The notes under the pieces: model-generated
Databases searched by the model: none
What the model saw: only the letters and a program-made list of their open reading frames with translations
Told to the model about the DNA's origin: nothing
Made by a program: the position numbers and the translations under genes
In this document: positions 1-6,514 of the stretch, piece by piece
How the letters are laid out: each line of letters opens with the position of its first letter
Position numbering within the stretch: the first letter of the stretch is position 1
DNA from: Planctomycetaceae bacterium UBA2671
Lineage (GTDB): Bacteria > Planctomycetota > Planctomycetia > Planctomycetales > Planctomycetaceae
Assembly: GCA_002359185.1 (NCBI GenBank)
Contig: DEML01000102.1
Coordinates: 1-17,796 of the forward strand
Direction of reading: 5' to 3'
Length of the DNA: 17,796 nt

Positions 1-93
1 GGTCCGGGTGCGGTTTGGGTTTCTGAGGAAGAGATTCAGGCGATCGCCGAGTATCTGGAGAAACCGGTTGAAGCGAAGCAGCGACCGGTGTGA
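1..93 (+). CDS. C-terminal end of a protein resembling YkgJ-family cysteine-cluster proteins (5' end outside window)
   Basis: Frame 1 is open from the first base to a TGA at 91-93 and gives 30 residues. The opening stretch GPGAVWVSEEEIQAIAEYL resembles the segment just after the CxxCGxCC cluster in YkgJ-type zinc/iron-chelating proteins (PF03692), where a G-x-V-W-V-x-x-x-E-I-x-x-I-A block is usual. The cysteines themselves would lie left of the window. If this assignment is right, the protein stops far too early, because family members normally continue with further cysteines after this block, and I could not find them in any frame downstream. It may therefore be a truncated gene, or simply the end of an unrelated protein. 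The reading frame is secure; the family is only suggestive. Confidence 0.5.
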   Translation, partial: GPGAVWVSEEEIQAIAEYLEKPVEAKQRPV

Positions 94-161
94 AAAAGTC
101 ACAAGAGGCTTCCACTTGTTAAGCACAGCAGCCCCTTCTACTCTAACGAACCTTCTCCTGG

Positions 162-191
162 TTGACAGGCATCGATTCCGCAGTCGATAAT
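162..191 (+). promoter_or_regulatory. Sigma70-type promoter for the ACP-like lipoprotein gene
   Basis: A perfect -35 box TTGACA lies at 162-167 and a -10 box GATAAT at 186-191, separated by 18 bases. The start codon at 279 would leave a leader of roughly 80 bases. It is the best -35/-10 pair in the left part of the window and the only one seen between the stop at 93 and the lipoprotein gene. Inferred from sequence alone. Confidence 0.6.
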
Positions 192-278
192 GAAAAATGT
201 GTTATACAGAATGTCAAACTATATTAGACAGAAGCTAATCCTGTCCATCATGAGTTATCCGGCATCCGAGGGAATGAA

Positions 279-644
279 ATGAGGCCGATTCGGTTGCTTA
301 TCGTGAGTGCCACACTCGCACTGCTCTTTGGATGTGGAGGCTACTCTGATCCACCTGCAGGTGTCCCGGCTCAAGTCGAAACCCGTGCAATGGTCAAACA
401 GATCATCGCCAGGCAATTCAACGTCGCGGAGGACACGTTCAGCCTTGCTGATCCAATAATGGGAGGAAAACTTGGTGCCGATGAACTGGATCTGGTCGAA
501 CTGGTTATGGAACTCGAAGACAATTTTCAAATTACATTACCCGATGCCGTATTGATCGGCTCCGAGTCGGACAGCGGATTTCAAGCTGGCCTCACGGGCC
601 AACAACTCGCCAACCTTGTAGAAGGTGAGCTACAGAAAAACTGA
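279..644 (+). CDS. Small exported lipoprotein with an acyl-carrier-protein-like domain lacking the attachment serine
   Basis: The 121-residue product starts at an ATG 5 bases after CGAGGGA. Residues 4-18 form a hydrophobic signal segment ending in the lipobox L16-F17-G18-C19, so it should be lipidated and anchored to a membrane on the outer side of the cytoplasmic membrane. Residues 34-118 look like an acyl carrier protein: the block GADELDLVEL (66-75), followed by V-M-E-L-E-D-N-F and I-T-L-P-D, matches helix II of ACP. ACPs carry phosphopantetheine on the serine of D-S-L, but here that position is Glu69 (D68-E69-L70), so attachment by the usual chemistry is not possible. The C-terminal Q-Q-L-A-N-L-V corresponds to the last ACP helix. 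I infer a structural or protein-binding role. No pathway genes flank it, and it has its own promoter. Confidence 0.7.
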   Translation: MRPIRLLIVSATLALLFGCGGYSDPPAGVPAQVETRAMVKQIIARQFNVAEDTFSLADPIMGGKLGADELDLVELVMELEDNFQITLPDAVLIGSESDSGFQAGLTGQQLANLVEGELQKN

Positions 645-885
645 ATTGCAAGCCGTAATGCTGGTTCCACATTTTATTCGGTGTATGTGATCGCCCTGTT
701 GGTCGGCATCCTGCAACGTTTGCCATCATCGTGGGTGGCGATGAAAGATTCTATAACAGCCACTCGCAGTTTGGAGATGGAAGATAAATTTGCCGTACTA
801 TAGATATGGAGAGCGAACGGTATAAATTCTTGCGCCTTCAGTACCCAACCGACAATTTTGGCACGGCCCTCTGTTGTATTGAAAT
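645..885. other. Gene gap with no convincing coding region
   Basis: This 241-base gap separates the lipoprotein and the small membrane protein. The minus strand is open across most of it (674-949), but that reading runs into the start of the 886 gene, has no ribosome binding site and no recognisable domain. No terminator hairpin with a T-run was seen after 644. Confidence 0.4.
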
Positions 886-1098
886 ATGAATAAGACGATG
901 AAACTTTATTCCAAGCTGCTGATGATGTTTCTGAAAGCCGGAATCGCATTTGGTATTGTAGTTGGCTTGTTTTTGGGCCTCTTGACCAACTGGCAAGTGG
1001 GTTTGATCTACGGCATATTGTCAGGACTTCTCCTTTGGATCGGGGTATCCACGATCCTTCTCACTCTCTCCGCCAACAAGAAGCGATCTCATCAATGA
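886..1098 (+). CDS. Small two-helix membrane protein, unknown function
   Basis: The product is 70 residues. After a short basic start (M-N-K-T-M-K) there are two hydrophobic stretches, about residues 10-33 and 38-60, rich in glycine (A-G-I-A-F-G-I-V-V-G-L-F-L-G-L and Y-G-I-L-S-G-L-L-L-W-I-G-V), joined by the turn T-N-W-Q-V-G, and a basic tail N-K-K-R-S-H-Q. This is the pattern of a hairpin membrane protein with both ends in the cytoplasm. No Shine-Dalgarno sequence precedes ATG 886; the internal ATG at 898 is a possible alternative but has none either. I do not recognise a family. The membrane pattern is clear, but whether it is expressed is inferred only from the coherent hydrophobicity and the strand it shares with the upstream gene. 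Confidence 0.5.
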   Translation: MNKTMKLYSKLLMMFLKAGIAFGIVVGLFLGLLTNWQVGLIYGILSGLLLWIGVSTILLTLSANKKRSHQ

Positions 1099-1257
1099 TT
1101 GACCGGCAATGTGCCACTTCAATCGGAGATATCGCATTGAAGAAAACGGGATGTTCTGGGAAGCCAGCAGTGGCACACATCAAACGGCATTTTGCGATAG
1201 ACAGACTCCAACAATCCGGATGTCGGTCAGAAAGAATGGTCTGAAGAAGAACTTCGT

Positions 1258-2241
1258 TTATTCTATCGCGGGTTCGGCTTTCGGTTGATTGAGGAAGATG
1301 GATTGATCCAGCTGCGCTTGCCGGTTTCTCACTCTCTGCTGTTCCCGGGCAGCCATGACGATGCAGAGGATTCCCAAGCCATCCAGCAACACGCCCCAGC
1401 GGGACCATTGAGTGAATGGCTCCTGCAGAATAAACCAGGCGGCGATAGCCGTCACACCAGGAACGACAGAGAGGCTCATCGTCGTGATGGCTGGTCCCAG
1501 GTTATTGACCGCATGGGAATAGAATGTGAGTGCAATAACGACAACAACGATGCCGTGAAACAATCCTTGGGTCAGGAGGATTTTCCAGTCTGTGGTCATC
1601 AACTGCTGTGGAGTCCCAACGGCAAAATAGATCGGGAGATAGATGAGGAATCCAATCACCGAGACGATCGCAGTGGCATGAAACGCATCGATCATTTCCT
1701 GCTTGATCTTCACAGTATAGATCGCCCACAAAGCCGGTCCGCAGATCAACAGCAGATCGCCCAACCAGATCAGATCGCCTGCTCCCTGTAAGCCATCGAG
1801 GAAAAAGGCGAAAGCGGCACTGAGAATCAAAACGAGTCCTGCAATCATAAAGCCCGTCAGCTTCGTTTGTTTCAACCAGACTGCTAACGCAGTCGTAAAC
1901 AGCGGCAGCATCCCGGCTGTCAAAGCGGCTCCGTGAGACGATGGGGCAAACTCCAGGCCTGCATATGCAAAGGTGGCGTAGCCCGGGCCTGCACAAAACG
2001 CGATCAGTAAAATCGTCGACCACGACAATCCCCGCCAGCCTTTGCGAATCAAGACGGGAGTCATGCAGAGAGCCGCAAAAAAGAATCGGAGAAAGCCGAG
2101 GTCCCAGGCATCCAGTTCCGAATGAGCGAATCCCCACCGAGCAACAATCGCCCACGACGACCAGACCAGCAACGCTCCCAGCAATGCGAATATCCCCGTC
2201 AACTTTCCAGTCGAGGGCACCAGGTCAGCGGATTCATTCAT
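1258..2241 (-). CDS. DMT-superfamily permease, EamA domains
   Basis: The protein has 327 residues from ATG 2241; a TTG at 2253 in the same frame would add four residues, and neither has a good ribosome binding site. It has about ten hydrophobic segments arranged as two EamA (PF00892) repeats, roughly residues 14-145 and 155-290. Typical features are W-S-S-W-A-I in the first helix, F-L-R-F-F-F-A-A-L in the second, and the end of repeat 2 with V-P-G-V-T-A-I-A-A-W-F-I-L-Q-E-P. The family exports or takes up small metabolites and amino-acid-like compounds across the inner membrane by cation or proton coupling. The substrate cannot be told from the sequence. It diverges from the M1 peptidase gene and converges on the small membrane protein gene. 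The C-terminal 30 residues are polar and probably cytoplasmic. Confidence 0.85.
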   Translation of the reverse strand: MNESADLVPSTGKLTGIFALLGALLVWSSWAIVARWGFAHSELDAWDLGFLRFFFAALCMTPVLIRKGWRGLSWSTILLIAFCAGPGYATFAYAGLEFAPSSHGAALTAGMLPLFTTALAVWLKQTKLTGFMIAGLVLILSAAFAFFLDGLQGAGDLIWLGDLLLICGPALWAIYTVKIKQEMIDAFHATAIVSVIGFLIYLPIYFAVGTPQQLMTTDWKILLTQGLFHGIVVVVIALTFYSHAVNNLGPAITTMSLSVVPGVTAIAAWFILQEPFTQWSRWGVLLDGLGILCIVMAAREQQRVRNRQAQLDQSIFLNQPKAEPAIE

Positions 2242-2475
2242 CAGCGTGATCAATCAAAAAGTGTAGAGAAGATTTTCAGGAATTGACACACGGTCCCCGT
2301 TCCGGTTCAAGGTGTACAGAAAGTGTCATTGTGAAATTTCTGTGCAAAAAAGTGAATAATGTCTGCAAAAGAAGCTACTCGCTAATAATGGTCTCCAGCC
2401 TTGGTTTTTGTTATAGCTTATTTGTAAGAATACGCTCATTGAACTGTGATTTGACCGAACGAAGGGTGATTGGCC

Positions 2476-4863
2476 GTGGTAAAGAAGATTGACCTGAATA
2501 TTCTGCAGCAGAGCCGATTTTTGCTCCTGTTTCCGATACTGATTTTAGCGGCTCTTTTAAGTCCACAGGCTTGCTCTCAGGCTGTCAAGGCGGAGGAGCT
2601 TGCCGATCCCTTTCGTCAGTTGGACGAACGTTGGCCTTCTGCGAATCAGTACCGGCTCACAACCGGAGCCCCCGGTCCTGAATACTGGCAGCAGCGGGCC
2701 GATTACAAAATCGAAGTCGCACTCGACGAAAATCGCAAACGGATCATCGGCTCTGCGAAGATTCACTATCAGAACAACTCTCCACACGAGTTGACTTACC
2801 TCTGGCTGCAGCTCGATGCGAATCGATTTACTCCCAATTCCGATAAACGCCTGACGACGCTCACAAACGTCGGTAATGATTTGACGGTCGAGTCTCTCCA
2901 GAGTTTACTGGCGACCACTTTCGATGGAGGTGTGAAACTGAAAAAAGTCGCCGAGCAATCTGGAAAGCCGCTGGAGCATACGGTTGTCAAAGGGATGCTC
3001 CGGGTCGATTTGCCGAAGCCGCTGGCAGCCGGAGACTCTTTCGATTTTGTGATCGACTGGGAATATGCCATCAATAATTCCAAGCTGGTTGCTGGCCGAA
3101 CCGGATATGAAATGTTCGATGACGGTAATGCGATTTTCTGTATTGCCCAATGGTTTCCGAGGATGTGTGCCTATACCGATTATGGCGGGTGGCGTCACAA
3201 GCAGTTCCTGGGGCGAGGCGAGTTCACTCTGGAATTCGGCAATTACGATGTCAAAATTTCTGTCCCTGCTGATCACGTTCTGATGGCGACTGGTAAGCTC
3301 GTCAATAGGAACGAGATCCTTTCTGAGACACAAAACGAGCGGCTGACAGCTGCCATCAATTCCGAGACTCCCCTGTTTATTGTGAATGCGGATGAAGCGA
3401 AAATGACTTCGGAAGTGACCACGTTCGACGAGTACAAAACCTGGCACTTCCAGGCGGAAAACGTTCGCGACTTCGCCTTTGCGACCTCCCGCAAATTTCT
3501 CTGGGATGCCTGCGGTCAGTCTGTCGGAGACCGCCGTGTGCTCTGCATGTCGCTGTATCCTCCGGAAGGGATGCCGCTCTGGGATCAATATTCGACACAT
3601 GCGATTGCTCACACGCTGGAAGTCTACTCGCGTGTGACCGGCATTGATTACCCCTATCCGCATGCTACTTCCGTGATGGGGGTGGTAGGTGGCGGAATGG
3701 AATATCCTATGATCTGCTTCAATGGACCACGTCCCGAAAAGGATGGAACTTATTCGAAATCAACAAAGCAGGGACTCATCGGTGTTGTGATCCATGAAGT
3801 CGGTCACAACTGGTTTCCGATGATCATCAATAATGATGAGCGTCACTGGATGTGGCTCGATGAAGGGTTCAACTCGTTCGTTCAGACCATCGCCCAGCGG
3901 GAATGGGATCGCGATCCTGAATACACCCGAGGCGAACCCCGCCGATACACCAGCTATTTTGCCAACGCCAAACAGCGTTCCATCATGACCCATCCCGATG
4001 CCGTTTTCGATATTGGATCGAATGCCTACAGCAAACCTTCAGCTGGGCTGACATTGCTGCGGGAGACAATTCTTGGACGGGAATTGTTCGACTTCGCTTT
4101 TCAGGAGTATTGTCGTCGCTGGGCGTATAAACGACCCGAACCTTCCGACTTTTTCCGCAGTATTGAAGATGCCTCCGGGACGGACCTGGACTGGTTCTGG
4201 AACGGCTGGTACTACACGACAGACAGTTGCGATTTTGAACTGGTTTCGATCACGAAAAAGAATCTGCATGATGGAAATCCCGAGTCAGACAAAGACCGAT
4301 CTGAAAAAAAGAAAGCGACCGAATATCCGAATCTGATCAAAGAACGTGAAGTTGATGTCCCGCGACGTATCGACAGATATGAATCACTCCTCGACTTCTA
4401 TGACACCTACGATCCTGATGCTGTGACCGAGAAAAAAGCAAAAACCTATTCCAAGTTTCTCGAACGTTTGACCGAAGAAGAGAAACAGGCGATTCAGGAT
4501 CTGGAGCGTTTAAATCTGTATCAGGTCAAAATCAAAAATCATGGCCAGTTGGTTATGCCAGTGATTTTACAGCTGATCTTTACCGATGGTGAGAGTGAAA
4601 TTCGCCGTTACCCTGCTGAAATCTGGAGAAAGTCACCAGACGAGGTCTCTCCACTCCTGTTGACCGAAAAACCATTGCAGGCCATTCTTGTCGATCCCTA
4701 TCACGAAACTGGCGATATCGATTTATCCAACAATCGTTTCCCAAGAGAAATCGTAAATGCGGATGTGAAAATCACGAAGCCTGAAAAGAAGATTGAGAAT
4801 CCGCTTAAGGACAGTCTGAAGAAAGAGGATTCCGAAGATAAAACAAAGGATGGGGAAGAATAA
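2476..4863 (+). CDS. Exported M1-family zinc metallopeptidase (aminopeptidase N-like)
   Basis: The start chosen is GTG 2476, nine bases after GAAGGG (2461-2466); TTG 2470 would be only three bases from it. The product is 795 residues, numbered from GTG. A signal peptide covers about residues 13-39 with a long leucine-rich core. The catalytic domain shows the substrate-binding block GGGMEY (405-410, the family's GAMEN equivalent), the zinc site H440-E-x-x-H444 followed 18 residues later by E463 in LDEGF, and the likely transition-state tyrosine Y518 in AYSKP. The family removes N-terminal residues from peptides; export suggests scavenging of peptides outside the cytoplasm. After the W-F-W-N-G-W-Y-Y block the C-terminal part (about 590-670) has a highly charged, lysine/glutamate-rich insertion. 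A beta-sandwich-like region follows, and the last 25 residues are again Lys/Asp/Glu rich. Peptide specificity is not evident. Confidence 0.88.
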   Translation: MVKKIDLNILQQSRFLLLFPILILAALLSPQACSQAVKAEELADPFRQLDERWPSANQYRLTTGAPGPEYWQQRADYKIEVALDENRKRIIGSAKIHYQNNSPHELTYLWLQLDANRFTPNSDKRLTTLTNVGNDLTVESLQSLLATTFDGGVKLKKVAEQSGKPLEHTVVKGMLRVDLPKPLAAGDSFDFVIDWEYAINNSKLVAGRTGYEMFDDGNAIFCIAQWFPRMCAYTDYGGWRHKQFLGRGEFTLEFGNYDVKISVPADHVLMATGKLVNRNEILSETQNERLTAAINSETPLFIVNADEAKMTSEVTTFDEYKTWHFQAENVRDFAFATSRKFLWDACGQSVGDRRVLCMSLYPPEGMPLWDQYSTHAIAHTLEVYSRVTGIDYPYPHATSVMGVVGGGMEYPMICFNGPRPEKDGTYSKSTKQGLIGVVIHEVGHNWFPMIINNDERHWMWLDEGFNSFVQTIAQREWDRDPEYTRGEPRRYTSYFANAKQRSIMTHPDAVFDIGSNAYSKPSAGLTLLRETILGRELFDFAFQEYCRRWAYKRPEPSDFFRSIEDASGTDLDWFWNGWYYTTDSCDFELVSITKKNLHDGNPESDKDRSEKKKATEYPNLIKEREVDVPRRIDRYESLLDFYDTYDPDAVTEKKAKTYSKFLERLTEEEKQAIQDLERLNLYQVKIKNHGQLVMPVILQLIFTDGESEIRRYPAEIWRKSPDEVSPLLLTEKPLQAILVDPYHETGDIDLSNNRFPREIVNADVKITKPEKKIENPLKDSLKKEDSEDKTKDGEE

Positions 4864-4922
4864 TATTTTCCTAAAACAGTAGGTCTGGCATTTTCTTCCA
4901 ATAAATGTCATTTCACGTGTGC

Positions 4923-4945
4923 CACTGCTGGCTTGCCCAGCAGTG
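4923..4945 (+). terminator. Hairpin that may terminate the M1 peptidase transcript
   Basis: The stem is CACTGCTGG (4923-4931) with CCAGCAGTG (4937-4945), a perfect 9 bp around the loop CTTGC. It is followed on the plus strand by TTTCTTTC, a broken T-run. It sits 60 bases after the peptidase stop. The 11 bases GTGTGCCACTG that lead into it (4917-4927) recur at 12742-12752, so it may be a dispersed repeat that also serves as a terminator. Confidence 0.45.
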
Positions 4946-4998
4946 TTTCTTTCGACGTAGTATTTAAAAGCAGGCGACATTTAGTGATAGAGGAATTA

Positions 4999-5138
4999 GT
5001 AGGGTGCGTCCTGACGCACCATGCTGCCGACATGGCTTCCTCACAGAGTTTCTCAACATAGTCGATACCATCCCTGCTCAATCATCACAAATAAGTCGAA
5101 ATCGACACTCCACTCCGGTGCGCCAGGACGCACCCTAC
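4999..5138. repeat. Inverted pair of GTAG-headed hairpins (REP/BIME-like)
   Basis: The left copy, 4999-5020, begins GTAGG and contains GGTGCGTC/GACGCACC with a 2-base loop. The right copy, 5117-5138, is its reverse complement in 21 of 22 positions. Related copies lie at 9688-9708, 9936-9956, 15483-15503 and 15549-15569, with stem bases changed in compensating fashion. A GTAG tetranucleotide 5' of a palindrome is the hallmark of REP sequences processed by REP-associated tyrosine transposases (RAYT/TnpA-REP). No such gene is in the window. Confidence 0.7.
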
Positions 5139-5173
5139 TGGGTTCAATAGTAATAGGCGAGGTGATCTTGATC

Positions 5174-5962
5174 TCATAACTCTGCAACACAGGCTAATCC
5201 CTGCAGCGTTAACTGAGGGCGCTCAATTGTTTTGAAGTTCAAGTGAGGTTGCAGAAGATCCGCTGCCCCTCCTGTGAGATAGATCGCTGGTCGTTTCACT
5301 TCTGTCAGTGCGAGTTCCTGCTGAATACGAGTCACCACTTCATTCACCGCTCCGACCTGCCCCCAGATGAGTCCACTGCGCAGAGCGGCATGTGTGTTTT
5401 TACCAATGACTGCAGGCACCTCGCCCAGAATTTCCTGGAGCGGGATGAGCGGCAGTTTGTTGGTATAGTCGTGCAGAGCATGAGCAGAAAGTTCATAGCC
5501 GGGCAGAATCGCTCCACCAAGGAAGGCGCCAGCCGCAGAGACGACATCAATGGTGGTCGCGGTGCCGGTGTCGATGGTAATGGTCGGCACGCCTGGCTGC
5601 TCAAAGCGAGTGGCGATTGCATTTAATACTCGATCGACACCTACTTTGTCCGGGTAATCGACCAGTAACTCAATCGGCAGTTCCGTAGAAGTGCGAATCA
5701 CCCGTGGCTCGGGAAGCTCGCTTGGCCAGAACTCGACGATTTCCTCGATGCGTCCCAGATGCGAGCCGGAAAGGTAACATTCGAGTTCCGTAGCTCCTTG
5801 CGAGTTGGCGAAGGTCTGCAATTCGGCACGAGCAAAAGGGACATCATACTTCCAGATAAAGGAACTGAGCGTTTCGGGAAGTTTCTGACTTCGCCCCGCT
5901 TTCAGGAGAGCGAATTTCGCGCGTGTGTTCCCGACGTCAGCAGCGAGAAGAATTCTTGACAA
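5174..5962 (-). CDS. coaX: Type III pantothenate kinase
   Basis: The 262-residue product carries out the first step of coenzyme A synthesis, ATP-dependent phosphorylation of pantothenate, in the cytoplasm. Type III kinases belong to the ASKHA fold and are not feedback-inhibited by CoA. The family motifs are all present: the N-terminal phosphate loop D9-V-G-N-T13, PDKVGVDR at 104-111, the nucleotide and cation site D131-T-G-T-A-T-T with the following D139 and the G-G-A-I-L-P-G loop at 149-155, I-G-K-N-T (187-190 region) with S-G-L-I-W-G, and the C-terminal LTGGAADLL. The start is TTG 5962, with GGA eight bases upstream; no ATG or GTG is available before the preceding gene ends. It lies 16 bases behind the Nudix-like gene and is very probably cotranscribed with it. 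Confidence 0.95.
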   Translation of the reverse strand: MSRILLAADVGNTRAKFALLKAGRSQKLPETLSSFIWKYDVPFARAELQTFANSQGATELECYLSGSHLGRIEEIVEFWPSELPEPRVIRTSTELPIELLVDYPDKVGVDRVLNAIATRFEQPGVPTITIDTGTATTIDVVSAAGAFLGGAILPGYELSAHALHDYTNKLPLIPLQEILGEVPAVIGKNTHAALRSGLIWGQVGAVNEVVTRIQQELALTEVKRPAIYLTGGAADLLQPHLNFKTIERPQLTLQGLACVAEL

Positions 5963-5978
5963 TGTTTATTCCATCGAT

Positions 5979-6449
5979 TCAGGAGTAGGGGGAAATCAGC
6001 TCGAATTTGTTAATCAGATAAACCAGGCGGGGATCGACAGCCCGGTCTTCAGGGCCAAACCCTGCCAGGATTTCATGAGTCGTTAACCAGTGCAGATCTT
6101 CTCGCTTGTCCAGTTTTGCAAATGATGGCTTGCCGTAGGGATCGACGACATAGAATTCGATCGCATAAAAGGCCGGAATTTCATCTCCCGGCAAGGTCAG
6201 TTCCTGTTCGATGTGTAATCGAGCCATGCTGGAAATGAGGTATTCCTTTCCGCGCTGTAATTCAAGTTTCCAGGCCAGTTCTCGATCCAGACATTCCCGA
6301 TAAGTATCGTTTTCGAGTCGAAGTGCGGTCACCATTTCAAACTGATTCCGCTTGGAATTCCACAATGTCATCCAGCGTTTTTCACCCTCTTCCGGATGCC
6401 GCATTAAGGCAATGGATCCAATAAACTGAGGGGTAATCGCAGTATCCAT
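5979..6449 (-). CDS. Nudix-fold protein with a degenerate Nudix box
   Basis: The protein has 156 residues from ATG 6449. The order of elements follows a Nudix hydrolase: an N-terminal strand F-I-G-S-I-A-L-M-R, a tryptophan-containing strand (WMTLWN, 26-31), the box region at 48-64, then paired strands ending in FYAIEFYVVDP (94-104) and the C-terminal L-H-W-L-T-T-H-E-I (119-127). The Nudix signature REUXEEXGU aligns with R56-E57-L58-A59-W60-K61-L62-E63-L64: the Arg-Glu start is kept, but the two metal-binding glutamates are Trp60 and Lys61, and the glycine is missing. Classical pyrophosphohydrolase chemistry is therefore unlikely; a binding or regulatory role is possible. It precedes coaX by 16 bases and follows the NHL gene by 63. 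The family call is by eye and moderate. Confidence 0.55.
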   Translation of the reverse strand: MDTAITPQFIGSIALMRHPEEGEKRWMTLWNSKRNQFEMVTALRLENDTYRECLDRELAWKLELQRGKEYLISSMARLHIEQELTLPGDEIPAFYAIEFYVVDPYGKPSFAKLDKREDLHWLTTHEILAGFGPEDRAVDPRLVYLINKFELISPYS

Positions 6450-6494
6450 GAATCATCTATTCAATAGTAATTTTGGAGTGGCACAACGCTAATA

Positions 6495-6514
6495 AATAAC
6501 TCATCTGAGTTATT
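6495..6514 (-). other. Short hairpin overlapping the stop codon of the NHL-repeat gene
   Basis: AATAACTCA (6495-6503) pairs perfectly with TGAGTTATT (6506-6514) around a 2-base turn. On the minus strand the hairpin takes in the TAA stop of the NHL gene (6513-6515) and lies 45 bases before the next start codon. It is AT-rich and lacks a strong T-run, so an intercistronic RNA hairpin is more likely than a full terminator. Confidence 0.35.

Larger units (their letters stand above)
4864..5173. other. Convergent intergenic region with three hairpins
   Basis: The M1 peptidase gene (plus) and coaX (minus) converge here, so no promoter is expected. The 310 bases hold a 9-bp-stem hairpin at 4923-4945 and an inverted pair of GTAG-headed hairpins at 4999-5020 and 5117-5138. 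No coding region was seen. Confidence 0.7.

Noticed and set aside
1035..1244. Plus-strand frame of 69 codons overlapping the small membrane protein
   Set aside because: Overlaps the 886-1098 gene in another frame, has no ribosome binding site and no recognisable features.
1502..2155. Second minus-strand frame of 217 codons inside the permease gene
   Set aside because: The frame of 1258-2241 gives ten membrane helices and EamA motifs; this one gives a cysteine/arginine-rich peptide without a domain.
2554..2584. Lipobox in the M1 peptidase signal peptide
   Set aside because: The cysteine (C33) is preceded by S-P-Q-A, which does not fit the lipobox consensus; ordinary signal peptidase cleavage is more likely.
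2905..3663. Minus-strand open frame of 252 codons inside the M1 peptidase gene
   Set aside because: Antisense to well conserved peptidase sequence, low-complexity composition typical of a shadow frame.
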